A stretch of DNA of 64,000 nt, taken from NCBI RefSeq assembly GCF_945859705.1, contig NC_079137.1, positions 76,220,277 to 76,284,276 on the forward strand. The letters run 5' to 3'. The notes beneath the pieces were generated by a model, which had not been told where the DNA came from, ran no database searches, and was given only the letters and a program-made list of their open reading frames with translations. The translations under genes were made by a program, and so were the position numbers. Below, in pieces: positions 20,661 to 32,738 of this stretch. This DNA comes from Episyrphus balteatus. Taxonomy: Eukaryota > Arthropoda > Insecta > Diptera > Syrphidae. Each line of letters begins with the position of its first letter. The stretch's first letter is position 1.

Positions 20661-23600
20661 TGTGTAACGCGTTGTGTTGCGTTATGTCGCGTCGTGTTGC
20701 GTTGTGTTGCTTTGTGTCGCGTTGTGTCGCGTTGTGTCGCATTGTATCGCGTTGTGTCGCATTGTGTCGCGTTGTGTCGCTTTGTGTCGCTTCATGTCGC
20801 GTTGTGTCGCGTTGTGTCGCATTGTGTCGCGTTGTGTCACTATGTGTCGCGTTGTGTCGCGTTGTGTCGCATTGTGTCGCGTTGTGTCGCATTGTGTCGC
20901 GTTGTGTCGCTTTGTGTTGCGTCATGTCGCGTTGTGTCGCGTTGTGTCGCGTTGTGTCGCGTCATGTCGCGTTGTGTCGCGTCATGTCGCTATGTGTCGC
21001 GTTGTGTCGCTTTGTGTCGCATTGTGTCGCGTTGTGTCGCGTTGTGTCGCTTTGTGTTGCATCATGTCGCGTTGTGTCGCGTTGTGTCGCGTTGTGTCGC
21101 GTTGTGTCGCGTCATGTCGCGTTGTGTCGCGTCATGTCGCTATGTGTCGCTATGTGTCGCGTTGTGTCGCTTTGTGTCGCGTTGTGTCGCATTGTGTCGC
21201 TATGTGTCGCTATGTGTCGCGTTGTGTCGCTTTGTGTCGCGTTGTGTCGCGTTGTGTCGCGTTGTGTCGCATTGTGTCGCGTTGTGTCGCTTTGTGTTGC
21301 GTCATGTCGCGTTGTGTCGCGTTGTGTCGCGTTGTGTCGCGTTGTGTCGCGTTGTGTCGCGTTGTGTCGCGTTGTGTCGCGTTGTGTCGCGTTGTGTCGC
21401 GTTGTGTCGCGTTGTGTCGCTTTGTGTTGCGTCATGTCGCGTTGTGTCGCGTTGTGTCGCGTTGTGTCGCGTCATGTCGCTATGTGTCGCTATGTGTCGC
21501 GTTGTGTCGCTTTGTGTCGCGTTGTGTCGCATTGTGTCGCTATGTGTCGCTATGTGTCGCGTTGTGTCGCTTTGTGTCGCGTTGTGTCGCGTTGTGTCGC
21601 GTTGTGTCGCATTGTGTCGCGTTGTGTCGCTTTGTGTTGCGTCATGTCGCGTTGTGTCGCGTTGTGTCGCGTTGTGTCGCGTTGTGTCGCGTTGTGTCGC
21701 TTTGTGTTGCGTCATGTCGCGTTGTGTCGCGTTGTGTCGCGTTGTGTCGCGTTGTGTCGCTTTGTGTTGCGTCATGTCGCGTTGTGTCGCGTTGTGTCGC
21801 GTCATGTCGCTATGTGTCGCTATGTGTCGCGTTGTGTCGCTTTGTGTCGCGTTGTGTCGCATTGTGTCGCTATGTGTCGCTATGTGTCGCGTTGTGTCGC
21901 GTTGTGTCGCGTTGTGTCGCGTCATGTCGCGTTGTGTCGCGTCATGTCGCTATGTGTCGCTATGTGTCGCGTTGTGTCGCTTTGTGTCGCGTTGTGTCGC
22001 ATTGTGTCGCTATGTGTCGCTATGTGTCGCGTTGTGTCGCTTTGTGTCGCGTTGTGTCGCATTGTGTCGCTATGTGTCGCTATGTGTCGCGTTGTGTCGC
22101 TTTGTGTCGCGTTGTGTCGCGTTGTGTCGCGTTGTGTCGCATTGTGTCGCATTGTGTCGCGTTGTGTCGCTTTGTGTTGCGTCATGTCGCGTTGTGTCGC
22201 GTTGTGTCGCGTTGTGTCGCGTCATGTCGCTATGTGTCGCTATGTGTCGCGTTGTGTCGCTTTGTGTCGCATTGTGTCGCGTTGTGTCGCGTTGTGTCGC
22301 TTTGTGTTGCATCATGTCGCGTTGTGTCGCGTTGTGTCGCGTTGTGTCGCGTTGTGTCGCGTTGCGTCGCGTTGTGTCGCGTCATGTCGCGTTGTGTCGC
22401 GTCATGTCGCTATGTGTCGCTATGTGTCGCGTTGTGTCGCTTTGTGTCGCGTTGTGTCGCATTGTGTCGCGTTGTGTCGCTATGTGTCGCGTTGTGTCGC
22501 ATTGTGTCGCGTTGTGTCGCATTGTGTCGCGTTGTGTCGCTTTGTGTCGCGTCATGTCGCGTTGTGTCGCGTTGTGTGGCATTGTGTCGCGTTGTGTCGC
22601 TATGTGTCGCGTTGTGTCGCGTTGTGTCGCGTTGTGTCGCGTTGTGTCGCATTGTGTCGCGTTGTGTCGCATTGTGTCGCGTTGTGTCGCTTTGTGTTGC
22701 GTCATGTCGCGTTGTGTCGCGTTGTGTTTCGTTGTGTCGCGTTGTGTTGCGTTGTGTCGCGTTGTGTCGCGTTGTGTCGCGTTGTGTCGCGTTGTGTTGC
22801 GTTGTGTCGCATTGTGTCGCGTTGTGTCGCATTGTGTCGCGTTGTGTCGCTTTGTGTTGCGTCATGTCGCGTTGTGTCGCGTTGTGTCGCGTTGTGTCGC
22901 GTTGTGTCGCGTCATGTCGCGTTGTGTCGCGTCATGTCGCTATGTGTCGCTATGTGTCGCGTTGTGTCGCTTTGTGTCGCGTTGTGTCGCATTGTGTCGC
23001 TATGTGTCGCTATGTGTCGCGTCATGTCGCTATGTGTCGCGTTGTGTCGCATTGTGTCGCGTTGTGTCGCATTGTGTCGCTATGTGTCGCTATGTGTCGC
23101 GTTGTGTCGCTTTGTGTCGCGTTGTGTCGCGTTGTGTCGCGTTGTGTCGCGTTGTGTCGCATTGTGTCGCTATGTGTCGCTATGTGTCGCGTTGTGTCGC
23201 TTTGTGTCGCGTTGTGTCGCGTTGTGTCGCGTTGTGTCGCATTGTGTCGCATTGTGTCGCGTTGTGTCGCTTTGTGTTGCGTCATGTCGCGTTGTGTCGC
23301 GTTGTGTCGCGTTGTGTCGCGTTGTGTCGCGTTGTGTCGCGTCATGTCGCTATGTGTCGCTATGTGTCGCGTTGTGTCGCTTTGTGTCGCATTGTGTCGC
23401 GTTGTGTCGCGTTGTGTCGCTTTGTGTTGCATCATGTCGCGTTGTGTCGCGTTGTGTCGCGTTGTGTCGCGTTGTGTCGCGTCATGTCGCGTTGTGTCGC
23501 GTCATGTCGCTATGTGTCGCTATGTGTCGCGTTGTGTCGCTTTGTGTCGCGTTGTGTCGCATTGTGTCGCGTTGTGTCGCTATGTGTCGCGTTGTGTCGC

Positions 23601-26600
23601 ATTGTGTCGCGTTGTGTCGCATTGTGTCGCGTTGTGTCGCTTTGTGTCGCGTCATGTCGCGTTGTGTCGCGTTGTGTGGCATTGTGTCGCGTTGTGTCGC
23701 TATGTGTCGCGTTGTGTCGCGTTGTGTCGCGTTGTGTCGCATTGTGTCGCGTTGTGTCGCATTGTGTCGCGTTGTGTCGCTTTGTGTTGCGTCATGTCGC
23801 GTTGTGTCGCGTTGTGTCGCGTTGTGTCGCGTTGTGTCGCGTTGTGTCGCGTTGTGTCGCGTTGTGTCGCGTTGTGTTGCGTTGTGTCGCATTGTGTCGC
23901 GTTGTGTCGCGTTGTGTCGCGTTGTGTCGCGTTGTGTCGCGTTGTGTCGCGTTGTGTCGCGTTGTGTCGCGTTGTGTCGCGTTGTGTCGCGTTGTGTCGC
24001 TTTGTGTTGCGTCATGTCGCGTTGTGTCGCGTTGTGTCGCGTTGTGTCGCGTCATGTCGCTATGTGTCGCTATGTGTCACGTTGTGTCGCTTTGTGTCGC
24101 GTTGTGTCGCATTGTGTCGCTATGTGTCGCTATGTGTCGCGTTGTGTCGCTTTGTGTCGCGTTGTGTCGCGTTGTGTCGCGTTGTGTCGCATTGTGTCGC
24201 GTTGTGTCGCTTTGTGTTGCGTCATGTCGCGTTGTGTCGCGTTGTGTCGCGTTGTGTCGCGTTGTGTCGCGTTGTGTCGCTTTGTGTTGCGTCATGTCGC
24301 GTTGTGTCGCGTTGTGTCGCGTTGTGTCGCTTTGTGTTGCGTCATGTCGCGTTGTGTCGCGTTGTGTCGCGTCATGTCGCTATGTGTCGCTATGTGTCGC
24401 GTTGTGTCGCTTTGTGTCGCGTTGTGTCGCATTGTGTCGCTATGTGTCGCTATGTGTCGCGTTGTGTCGCGTTGTGTCGCGTTGTGTCGCGTCATGTCGC
24501 GTTGTGTCGCGTCATGTCGCTATGTGTCGCTATGTGTCGCGTTGTGTCGCTTTGTGTCGCGTTGTGTCGCATTGTGTCGCTATGTGTCGCTATGTGTCGC
24601 GTTGTGTCGCTTTGTGTCGCGTTGTGTCGCATTGTGTCGCTATGTGTCGCTATGTGTCGCGTTGTGTCGCTTTGTGTCGCGTTGTGTCGCGTTGTGTCGC
24701 GTTGTGTCGCATTGTGTCGCATTGTGTCGCATTGTGTCGCGTTGTGTCGCTTTGTGTTGCGTCATGTCGCGTTGTGTCGCGTTGTGTCGCGTTGTGTCGC
24801 GTCATGTCGCTATGTGTCGCTATGTGTCGCGTTGTGTCGCTTTGTGTCGCATTGTGTCGCGTTGTGTCGCGTTGTGTCGCTTTGTGTTGCATCATGTCGC
24901 GTTGTGTCGCGTTGTGTCGCGTTGTGTCGCGTTGTGTCGCGTTGTGTCGCGTTGTGTCGCGTTGTGTCGCGTTGTGTCGCGTCATGTCGCGTTGTGTCGC
25001 GTCATGTCGCTATGTGTCGCTATGTGTCGCGTTGTGTCGCTTTGTGTCGCGTTGTGTCGCATTGTGTCGCGTTGTGTCGCTATGTGTCGCGTTGTGTCGC
25101 ATTGTGTCGCGTTGTGTCGCATTGTGTCGCGTTGTGTCGCTTTGTGTCGCGTCATGTCGCGTTGTGTCGCGTTGTGTGGCATTGTGTCGCGTTGTGTCGC
25201 TATGTGTCGCGTTGTGTCGCGTTGTGTCGCGTTGTGTCGCGTTGTGTCGCATTGTGTCGCGTTGTGTCGCATTGTGTCGCGTTGTGTCGCTTTGTGTTGC
25301 GTCATGTCGCGTTGTGTCGCGTTGTGTCGCGTTGTGTCGCGTTGTGTCGCGTTGTGTCGCGTTGTGTCGCGTTGTGTTGCGTTGTGTCGCATTGTGTCGC
25401 GTTGTGTCGCATTGTGTCGCGTTGTGTCGCTTTGTGTTGCGTCATGTCGCGTTGTGTCGCGTTGTGTCGCGTTGTGTCGCGTTGTGTCGCGTTGTGTCGC
25501 GTTGTGTCGCGTCATGTCGCGTTGTGTCGCGTCATGTCGCTATGTGTCGCGTTGTGTCGCTTTGTGTCGCGTTGTGTCGCATTGTGTCGCTATGTGTCGC
25601 GTCATGTCGCTATGTGTCGCGTTGTGTCGCGTTGTGTCGCATTGTGTCGCGTTGTGTCGCATTGTGTCGCTATGTGTCGCTATGTGTCGCGTTGTGTCGC
25701 TTTGTGTCGCGTTGTGTCGCGTTGTGTCGCGTTGTGTCGCATTGTGTCGCTATGTGTCGCTATGTGTCGCGTTGTGTCGCTTTGTGTCGCGTTGTGTCGC
25801 GTTGTGTCGCGTTGTGTCGCATTGTGTCGCATTGTGTCGCGTTGTGTCGCTTTGTGTTGCGTCATGTCGCGTTGTGTCGCGTTGTGTCGCGTTGTGTCGC
25901 GTCATGTCGCTATGTGTCGCGTTGTGTCGCTTTGTGTCGCATTGTGTCGCGTTGTGTCGCGTTGTGTCGCTTTGTGTTGCATCATGTCGCGTTGTGTCGC
26001 GTTGTGTCGCGTTGTGTCGCGTTGTGTCGCGTTGTGTCGCGTTGTGTCGCGTTGTGTCGCGTCATGTCGCGTTGTGTCGCGTCATGTCGCTATGTGTCGC
26101 TATGTGTCGCGTTGTGTCGCTTTGTGTCGCGTTGTGTCGCATTGTGTCGCGTTGTGTCGCTATGTGTCGCGTTGTGTCGCATTGTGTCGCGTTGTGTCGC
26201 ATTGTGTCGCGTTGTGTCGCTTTGTGTCGCGTCATGTCGCGTTGTGTCGCGTTGTGTGGCATTGTGTCGCGTTGTGTCGCTATGTGTCGCGTTGTGTCGC
26301 GTTGTGTCGCGTTGTGTCGCATTGTGTCGCGTTGTGTCGCATTGTGTCGCGTTGTGTCGCTTTGTGTTGCGTCATGTCGCGTTGTGTCGCGTTGTGTCGC
26401 GTTGTGTCGCGTTGTGTCGCGTTGTGTCGCGTTGTGTCGCGTTGTGTTGCGTTGTGTCGCATTGTGTCGCGTTGTGTCGCATTGTGTCGCGTTGTGTCGC
26501 TTTGTGTTGCGTCATGTCGCGTTGTGTCGCGTTGTGTCGCGTTGTGTCGCGTTGTGTCGCGTTGTGTCGCGTTGTGTCGCGTTGTGTCGCGTTGTGTCGC

Positions 26601-27150
26601 GTTGTGTCGCGGTGTGTCGCGTTGTGTTGCGTTGTGTCGCATTGTGTCGCGTTGTGTCGCATTGTGTCGCGTTGTGTCGCTTTGTGTTGCGTCATGTCGC
26701 GTTGTGTCGCGTTGTGTCGCGTTGTGTCGCGTTGTGTCGCGTTGTGTCGCGTTGTGTCGCGTCATGTCGCGTTGTGTCGCGTCATGTCGCTATGTGTCGC
26801 TATGTGTCGCGTTGTGTCGCTTTGTGTCGCGTTGTGTCGCATTGTGTCGCTATGTGTCGCTATGTGTCGCGTTGTGTCGCTTTGTGTCGCGTTGTGTCGC
26901 GTTGTGTCGCGTTGTGTCGCATTGTGTCGCATTGTGTCGCATTGTGTCGCGTTGTGTCGCTTTGTGTTGCGTCATGTCGCGTTGTGTCGCGTTGTGTCGC
27001 GTTGTGTCGCGTTGTGTCGCGTCATGTCGCGTTCTGTCGCGTCATGTCGCTATGTGTCGCGTTGTGTCGCTTTGTGTCACGTCATGTAGCGTTGTGTCGC
27101 GTTGCGTCGCGTTGTGTCGCATTGTGTCGTGTTGTGTCGCTATGTGTAGC
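20661..27150 (+). repeat. 6.49 kb decamer satellite, consensus GTTGTGTCGC
   Basis: About 649 uninterrupted 10-bp units with no indel: the same phase holds from the first to the last unit. Most units are GTTGTGTCGC. Recurrent variants are ATTGTGTCGC, TATGTGTCGC, TTTGTGTCGC, GTCATGTCGC and TTTGTGTTGC. Variation is concentrated in the first four bases while the TGTCGC part is nearly fixed. One-off substitutions cluster at both edges (for example 20681-20741 and 27031-27150), as expected from homogenisation by unequal exchange. The plus strand is G/T-rich, and nearly every unit holds a CpG. The units contain no stop triplets, so all three plus frames stay open (20591-27217, 20674-27207, 20694-27089), giving a 10-residue Cys-rich repeat like VVSRCVALCR. 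I see no reason to treat these as genes. Confidence 0.97.
21061..27060. repeat. Higher-order repeat of about 1.1-1.5 kb within the satellite
   Basis: Rare marker units recur at long spacing. ATCATGTCGC, always after TTTGTGTTGC, occurs at 21061, 22311, 23431, 24891 and 25981. The single-base variant GTTGTGTGGC occurs at 22571, 23671, 25171 and 26251, always 240-280 bp after an ATCATGTCGC. Whole blocks of over a hundred decamers were therefore duplicated as units, then changed length by whole decamers. Confidence 0.85.
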
Positions 27151-28715
27151 TCTTTGGCTATTATTAACAGGTGGAAAAATCACATACATATTTCACTCTG
27201 TATTTGAAAATGCATAAATTTTACTGTCTGTTCATATAATTCACACTGAGTAAAGTTTCGGAAGTTAAAACTGATATTAACTTCCATTTCTTCCAGTATT
27301 TCTTCAAATTCATCGAAATCTATAACTGACATTAATCAAACAACCATAACGATGTACTTTATCTTCTGTCTTATTTTTTTTTTTTGTAAAGACCCTCCAT
27401 AAATTGTCTCAAAAATCATATTGTCAAGAAGTTTGACATGTTCAAAAAGTTGTATAAAACTCTAACCACCAATACCCGATATAATCCATCACGATACAAA
27501 ATATTTCAACTTCAATGTCCTTACACAAAACCGCTTATCACACAGTTTTTTTTTTTTTACCTTGTTTTTATCATCTTCTATTTTCCTGTGTGTTACAGTT
27601 TGTATGTTCCATCATCCTTGCCACTTGCCGCATCAAGGCAAACGAGTTTAAAACTGTTTCAATTGATTTATAAACTTTTCCAATTGAATTCTCTGTTTTG
27701 TGCGAGAAAGAGAAAAAGGGAATAACAACATCAACAGAATCCCTCCAACACCTGGATGCACACACACACACCCATCCAAACCAAAAAAAACTCAAACCCT
27801 CTTTCGATTCCCCCCCACCCATTTTGAAGGTAGTGTTGTGGCATGCCCGTGTTACGCCATCCTTGGGGTTAGAGAGGTTTTTTGGTCAATTGTTAGAGGT
27901 GATAGTTTCGCCGGATTGAATTTTCCGGATGATGTAACTCGAAAAGATAGTTGGAGCGAGAGAAAGCTTTTTGACGAATTTTCAATTTAAGCCCCGCAAG
28001 AGAGCTACGTAGCTGGCCCAAACGACACACATGATATGGGATTATTGAAATTAGAATGAATTGCGTTGGGTGCGATGCGATGCGACACGAAGTACGAGAC
28101 CATCAGGCCTGCTGGAAGCATTGTATCATCATTGTCAGCTCCTCTGGATACCGGTTTGTAATGGCTCAATCAGTGCACATGGCAATTATGTTATAGGGGT
28201 AAAAAAGGGGGAGGAGGGGGACCGTTTATTACGTACTTTTAACACATATTTCAGGACATAACGCATCCCAGACTATATAAATTTAATTTCATAAATGAAT
28301 GATTGAGGTTAAGGCTGCGGGCTTATAAAATTGGCACACAAAAGGCACGGCCTATAGCTGCCAGGATACCTAAAGGGGGATATATGCAGATATCTCTATA
28401 CTGCGTCAATATAATATAAAATGATTTGCGTTTTATTTGATGTTAAACAGACAGGAAAACGGTAAATTACTAATTAAATCAATAATATTGCAGGCGCGAT
28501 GACGCGTCATTCTTCTCTAAATGGGGTAATGTTTTTGTGGCAAAAACTTGAAAAGAGCTGTTAAGGGAGGTTTTAGAAATATATTTTTTAACTGTAATTA
28601 AATATTTTTGTGGGTTAAATAAGGTTAGGGAATTTGGTTAGGGTTTTTTTTGATCAGAAGAAGTAGCGAAGTAACACTCAAAATGCAAGTTCGTGAGGAG
28701 TTTTTAGTTTTGTTA
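27151..28715. other. Gene-free right flank of the satellite, partly GC-balanced
   Basis: Bases 27690-28260 are GC-balanced, with a CA run and several overlapping ORFs (27438-28261) without known domains. A perfect palindrome ATGACGCGTCAT lies at 28499-28510, resembling a CRE/ATF-type site. No splice-supported coding sequence was recognised. Confidence 0.4.
28499..28510. promoter_or_regulatory. Palindromic CRE/ATF-like site
   Basis: ATGACGCGTCAT is a perfect 12-bp palindrome inside a non-repetitive, GC-balanced patch. It resembles bZIP-type sites, but function is unproven. Confidence 0.25.
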
Positions 28716-29200
28716 TCAAGCCGAGCAAAAATGGAATCCCGCCGCACCACACCGCTGCACCACGTCCGCAGCACTTTTTGACAGTCGCGCCTACGCTGCA
28801 AAACGTCCGCACTTTTATAAAAAAAAAAATTCTATTGCACCGCACCACGTCCGCACCATGATCATAAATTTTTAAATCGGTGCACCACGGCCGCACCTTT
28901 TTAAAAATTTCTAATCCACCGCACCACCGCTGCACCACGCACGTCCGCACCATTTCATTTTGAATGAAAAAAAATCTGTTTTCGAACGTATACAAATGTT
29001 TAAGTCGTCTTCAAAGTTATTTTGACTTAAGTAACAAATTACCAGTTCGTACAAACAAGGCAAGGTAGTAGAGTGGTTAAAGCGTTGCACTCCTTCTCGT
29101 CGGTAGTTTTTTTTTTTTTTTTATTTTTCTATAATCAAAAACTATGTATCATGGTGCGGTGAATTTTTCATACAAAATGAAATGGTGCGGACGTGGTGCA
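28716..29200. mobile_element. CCGCACCA-family repeat, copy 3
   Basis: Begins with GCCGAGCAAAAATGG, like copy 1, then holds many CCGCACCA and CGTCCGCACC words between 28740 and 28955. It ends with the shared internal segment around 'tatcatggtgcggtgaatttttcatac' (about 29145-29175), split here for length. Between these lies a tRNA-like block at 29058-29108 that copy 1 lacks. Confidence 0.55.
29058..29130 (+). mobile_element. tRNA-Ser-like SINE head followed by poly(T)
   Basis: GAGTGGTTAAAGCGTTGCACT closely resembles the D-arm and following bases of tRNA-Ser (GAGTGGTTAAGGCGTTGGACT), including a Pol III A box. No B box follows: after about 45 bases the sequence becomes a T run, so it is a truncated tRNA-derived SINE or retropseudogene, not a tRNA gene. 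Copy 2 of the family holds the complementary half, a B box, on its minus strand. Confidence 0.5.
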
Positions 29201-32200
29201 GTCGTATACAAATCTTTAAAATCAGCAGGTATAACCACAGCCCCTGGCGGCACGAAAAACAACAAGTTAAAAACATGTAACGCTGCGTTACAAGTTCACT
29301 TATTCAATTTTTTGGATTTATCAGTTGATTTTTAATCCCTTGGTAAAACTTCAAGTCTGAGCCTTAGAGAATTTCTCTTTGTTGATTATAAGAAGTTTAA
29401 GCATTATGGATAATAGCGTTACAAAGCTACTTAATTTAGCGTTACTTAAAGTATTGCTGTGATAATAAACAAAAATTTCTCCAGAAACCAAGTCATATAA
29501 GCCATAATTTCATATTAAATAAATTTCGAATTCCCATCCAGACCTTAATCAAAAATAAATAAAAAATTTGATGCATGCTGAAGGTCCTTTTTTTTTTTTG
29601 AAAACATACGAAATTTTATCTCGTTAAATAGATCTCCTTCATCAAATCAATACACACAAAAATTCCAATAACATTCATCTGCATTGTATTCCGCAATATG
29701 ATATCATTTATTTACATCAAACAGACCATCAACGACTTGAAAATAAAACAACAAAAATATCCTTTTTTTTACAACATCCTGACTGATTGACTTGAGAGTA
29801 AAACAAAAAAAATATAAAATTCTTACACGAGACAAAAAAAAAAAAAAAATATTTCAAAACCTACCTACACCTATAACTTTCGAGTGAACGGAGAGTTACT
29901 CTGATGATCCTTTAACTTTTTATATTGGTCGTCCTTGGTGGTGTCCTCGTCAATCATAACAACAGTTACAACAACAAAAAAAATAATATAAACGAACCAT
30001 CAAAACACACTCAGTGCGGTAACTGGGAACAACAATAAAATATTGACAGCCATTACTTTTACTTCTGATTCCTATCAAAAAAAACTCTGAAAACGGCCGG
30101 CTGGATACACAAAAGATACAAAACAATAAAATCGTCCAAAAGAAAAATTTAGATATAAAATTTAAAAATAAAGACAGAAAAAAACATACATTTTGTAGCA
30201 TTTAACTCAATCAAAATATTTATATTTTTCATTTCCTTCGTCCTTGGACCGTTTTACTTTTTTTTGTGTTTTTTGTTTGAGATTCTATTTGAATTTTTAT
30301 ACTGAGTTATACCTTAGTTTGTGAAGGCTGAGAGTATCAATGTTGCCAATTGATTGCAGTTGCTGCTTAGTATAAATTTTGTTATTATTTAAGAAAATCG
30401 TTGCATACTTTTAGGAAGATATGCTAAGAGTAAAATTTACTCTTTTAAAAAACATAACATTTTTCAGGTCGAAAAGATCAAAATTTACTGCAGCAATATT
30501 AAAAATTTTTTTGGAGCGATTAAGGACCTTTGAGAAAACGAATAAAGTGGCAACATTCTCACCAAGTACTTTATAAAATTTAAGGACGAATTTTGTTATT
30601 ATCTACGCCCACATTTTTTTTTATCTCTGAGTGTGAACCGTTTATAAAAATATAAAAACTAAAACAAAATAGATTTCGATTTTCAAATTTTTAATCCTTG
30701 TTTTGGTTCAATCCGTTGTCTTTCGAACAAGTAGTAAAGTGATAGCTTATTTTCATCTGATGGACTTTTTTTTTAAAAGGAAATTCTTTATTTTTTTATC
30801 CTTGAAGTCGACTTCTACCTTCATCGTTGATTTTCCTGGTTAAAAATATAACCATGCTTCATGAAATAAAAGACAACTTAAAACAACAACAAAACGAGAC
30901 AGGAAAAGCAGAGAAATGAAAACGAATCAAAACAGAAACAGCATCAGAGACAGGCTACAACAGTAGCCTGGCAATGGCACAACTACAAATAATAATAATA
31001 ACATAATATTATGGCAAAGAATTTGCATTTATCAACTCGCTGATTCCTCTGTGTTGTGTGATGGCTTGTGCTTGTGTATCCTTTTTTTTCAATGTCCCCT
31101 CTCTTTTATGTGGGACACGATGATATAGAAATTGGAAATTGAACTGAAGTTCGATTGACATTGGACATATTAATACAGTAGGGGTGGAAAGTAAAATTCT
31201 ACAAATTCCAATAACACTCAAAATTGGTCAAATTAAGAAATATTGTTAGCTTATATAAGTTTAGGAAAGTTCAGACGAATCAGATTTTCATTCGTCTTTT
31301 TACTGTTAACAACACAAAGCATCACTCACCAACCTAACTCTGGACAATTTTTTTTTTATTATGAAATTTTAATTCACATCATTTTTTGGTCAAAACATTG
31401 GTAAGATACCCAAAAAAGACGATTCAAGTCGAGAAACCTGAATTGACAAAATATGCAACTCATTCGTTAGGGTCAAAGTTCTTTACACACGAAAAATTTC
31501 AAAGATTTTCAAAAAAAATATTAGTACCATTTTCAGATCCTTATTCTTATTCTATATTCCAAAATTTCGTTTGACCAAAATTCTGCATAAACATAATTTT
31601 GTATTCCATTACTCTGCTTATAACTCTGTATTTCAAAAAATTGCTATCAATTTCAAACTTACAGAGTTTAAAAATACCACATTTCGGATGAGCAAAATTT
31701 TAAAACTCAGAATTATGATGTACAGAATTTTTTAAACCGAATTTTGGAACTTACTACAATACTATTACCCCAACACTTTTCTTTTAAAATTTATTTTTCT
31801 TCACCAAAACAATTGTTTTTACAAAATTGTGCTGTGTAATGATATAAACGTTATATTTATTAAAGCCCCTTTGGAATAATTAGATAAAACGATGTGAGAG
31901 ATATTTGAGATGAAAATCGGTTTCAACATTTCTTAGTTTTTAGTAGATATAGATTTTTGTATGCTTTAAAAAAAAAACTTCAATTGGATTTTCGTTTATT
32001 CTCTACCAGTTTATATTAAAGGTAGCTATTGTGTACAAAATAAAAGACTCGATAGTCGATAAAGCCTGTTCTCAAAATATTCGAATTGAAAAACATTGTA
32101 TTAAAAATTTAGTTTAAACATTTTTTTTAAAGAAAATACTAAACAACCTTTTAAATGGCTTTGACTCCAAAACAGAACATCCAATTTCTTTTATCTTATA

Positions 32201-32229
32201 TCAAAGAAAAAAAAATTCAACTCAGCCAA
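29201..32229. other. Gene-free AT-rich stretch
   Basis: Low-complexity A/T-rich DNA with no recognisable gene or bounded repeat. GCGTTAC words recur at 29284, 29418 and 29440. Short ORFs on both strands are compositionally biased. Confidence 0.4.
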
Positions 32230-32231
32230 AC

Positions 32232-32460
32232 TCAAATATTACCACCTTGATTCTTTTCAAGAAAAATTTTTATTTTTTGACAACTTTAGGGTAAAAAAAA
32301 AGTAAAATGAAGAACAAAATTTTATTTAAAAAAAAAAAATAATTAAATTATAATTTCTGAAAAAGTTAAAAAAAAAATCCTTTTTGAACATTTTTCTTCG
32401 TTCGATACTTTAAAGCTTTTTTTCTGCAAAAAAATCAAGGTGGTAATATTTGAGTTGAGC
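32232..32460. mobile_element. Small inverted-repeat MITE
   Basis: ACTCAAATATTACCACCTTG (about 32233-32252) is repeated inverted at about 32440-32458. The interior is A/T homopolymers. No clear target duplication was seen. Confidence 0.5.
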
Positions 32461-32738
32461 TTCTTAATATTTTTATTTTGATGCATTATATTGTTAAAAC
32501 ATTGCAAGGTCAAGAAGTTTCAATTTATTTTTTTTTCTATAATCAACAAAAATTAAGTTTTTCTCAATTTATAAGTTCAAGTGATAATCAATCGCTCCAC
32601 TTAAAATAAAAATAATTTTAATAATTTTTATTATTTTAGTTATTTTTTCTTCGCTATTAAGTTTTTCTCCTTAGTTTGATTCAATCTCATTCCAAAATAG
32701 AATTTAAAAAAAAATAAAATTTCTAGTTATTTGACTAA

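Noticed and set aside
20566..26765. Many minus-strand ORFs of His/Asn/Thr/Gln repeats
   Set aside because: They are the reverse reading of the same satellite, interrupted wherever variant units create stops.
20661..27150. CRISPR array or telomeric repeat
   Set aside because: There are no unique spacers between units and no cas genes, the unit is only 10 bp, the motif is not an insect telomere repeat, and the array is internal with unique DNA on both sides.
20591..27217. Three very long plus-strand ORFs (2131-2208 codons) as giant Cys-rich proteins
   Set aside because: All three frames are open at once because the decamers lack stop triplets; the peptides are pure 10-residue repeats with no signal peptide, domain or gene context.
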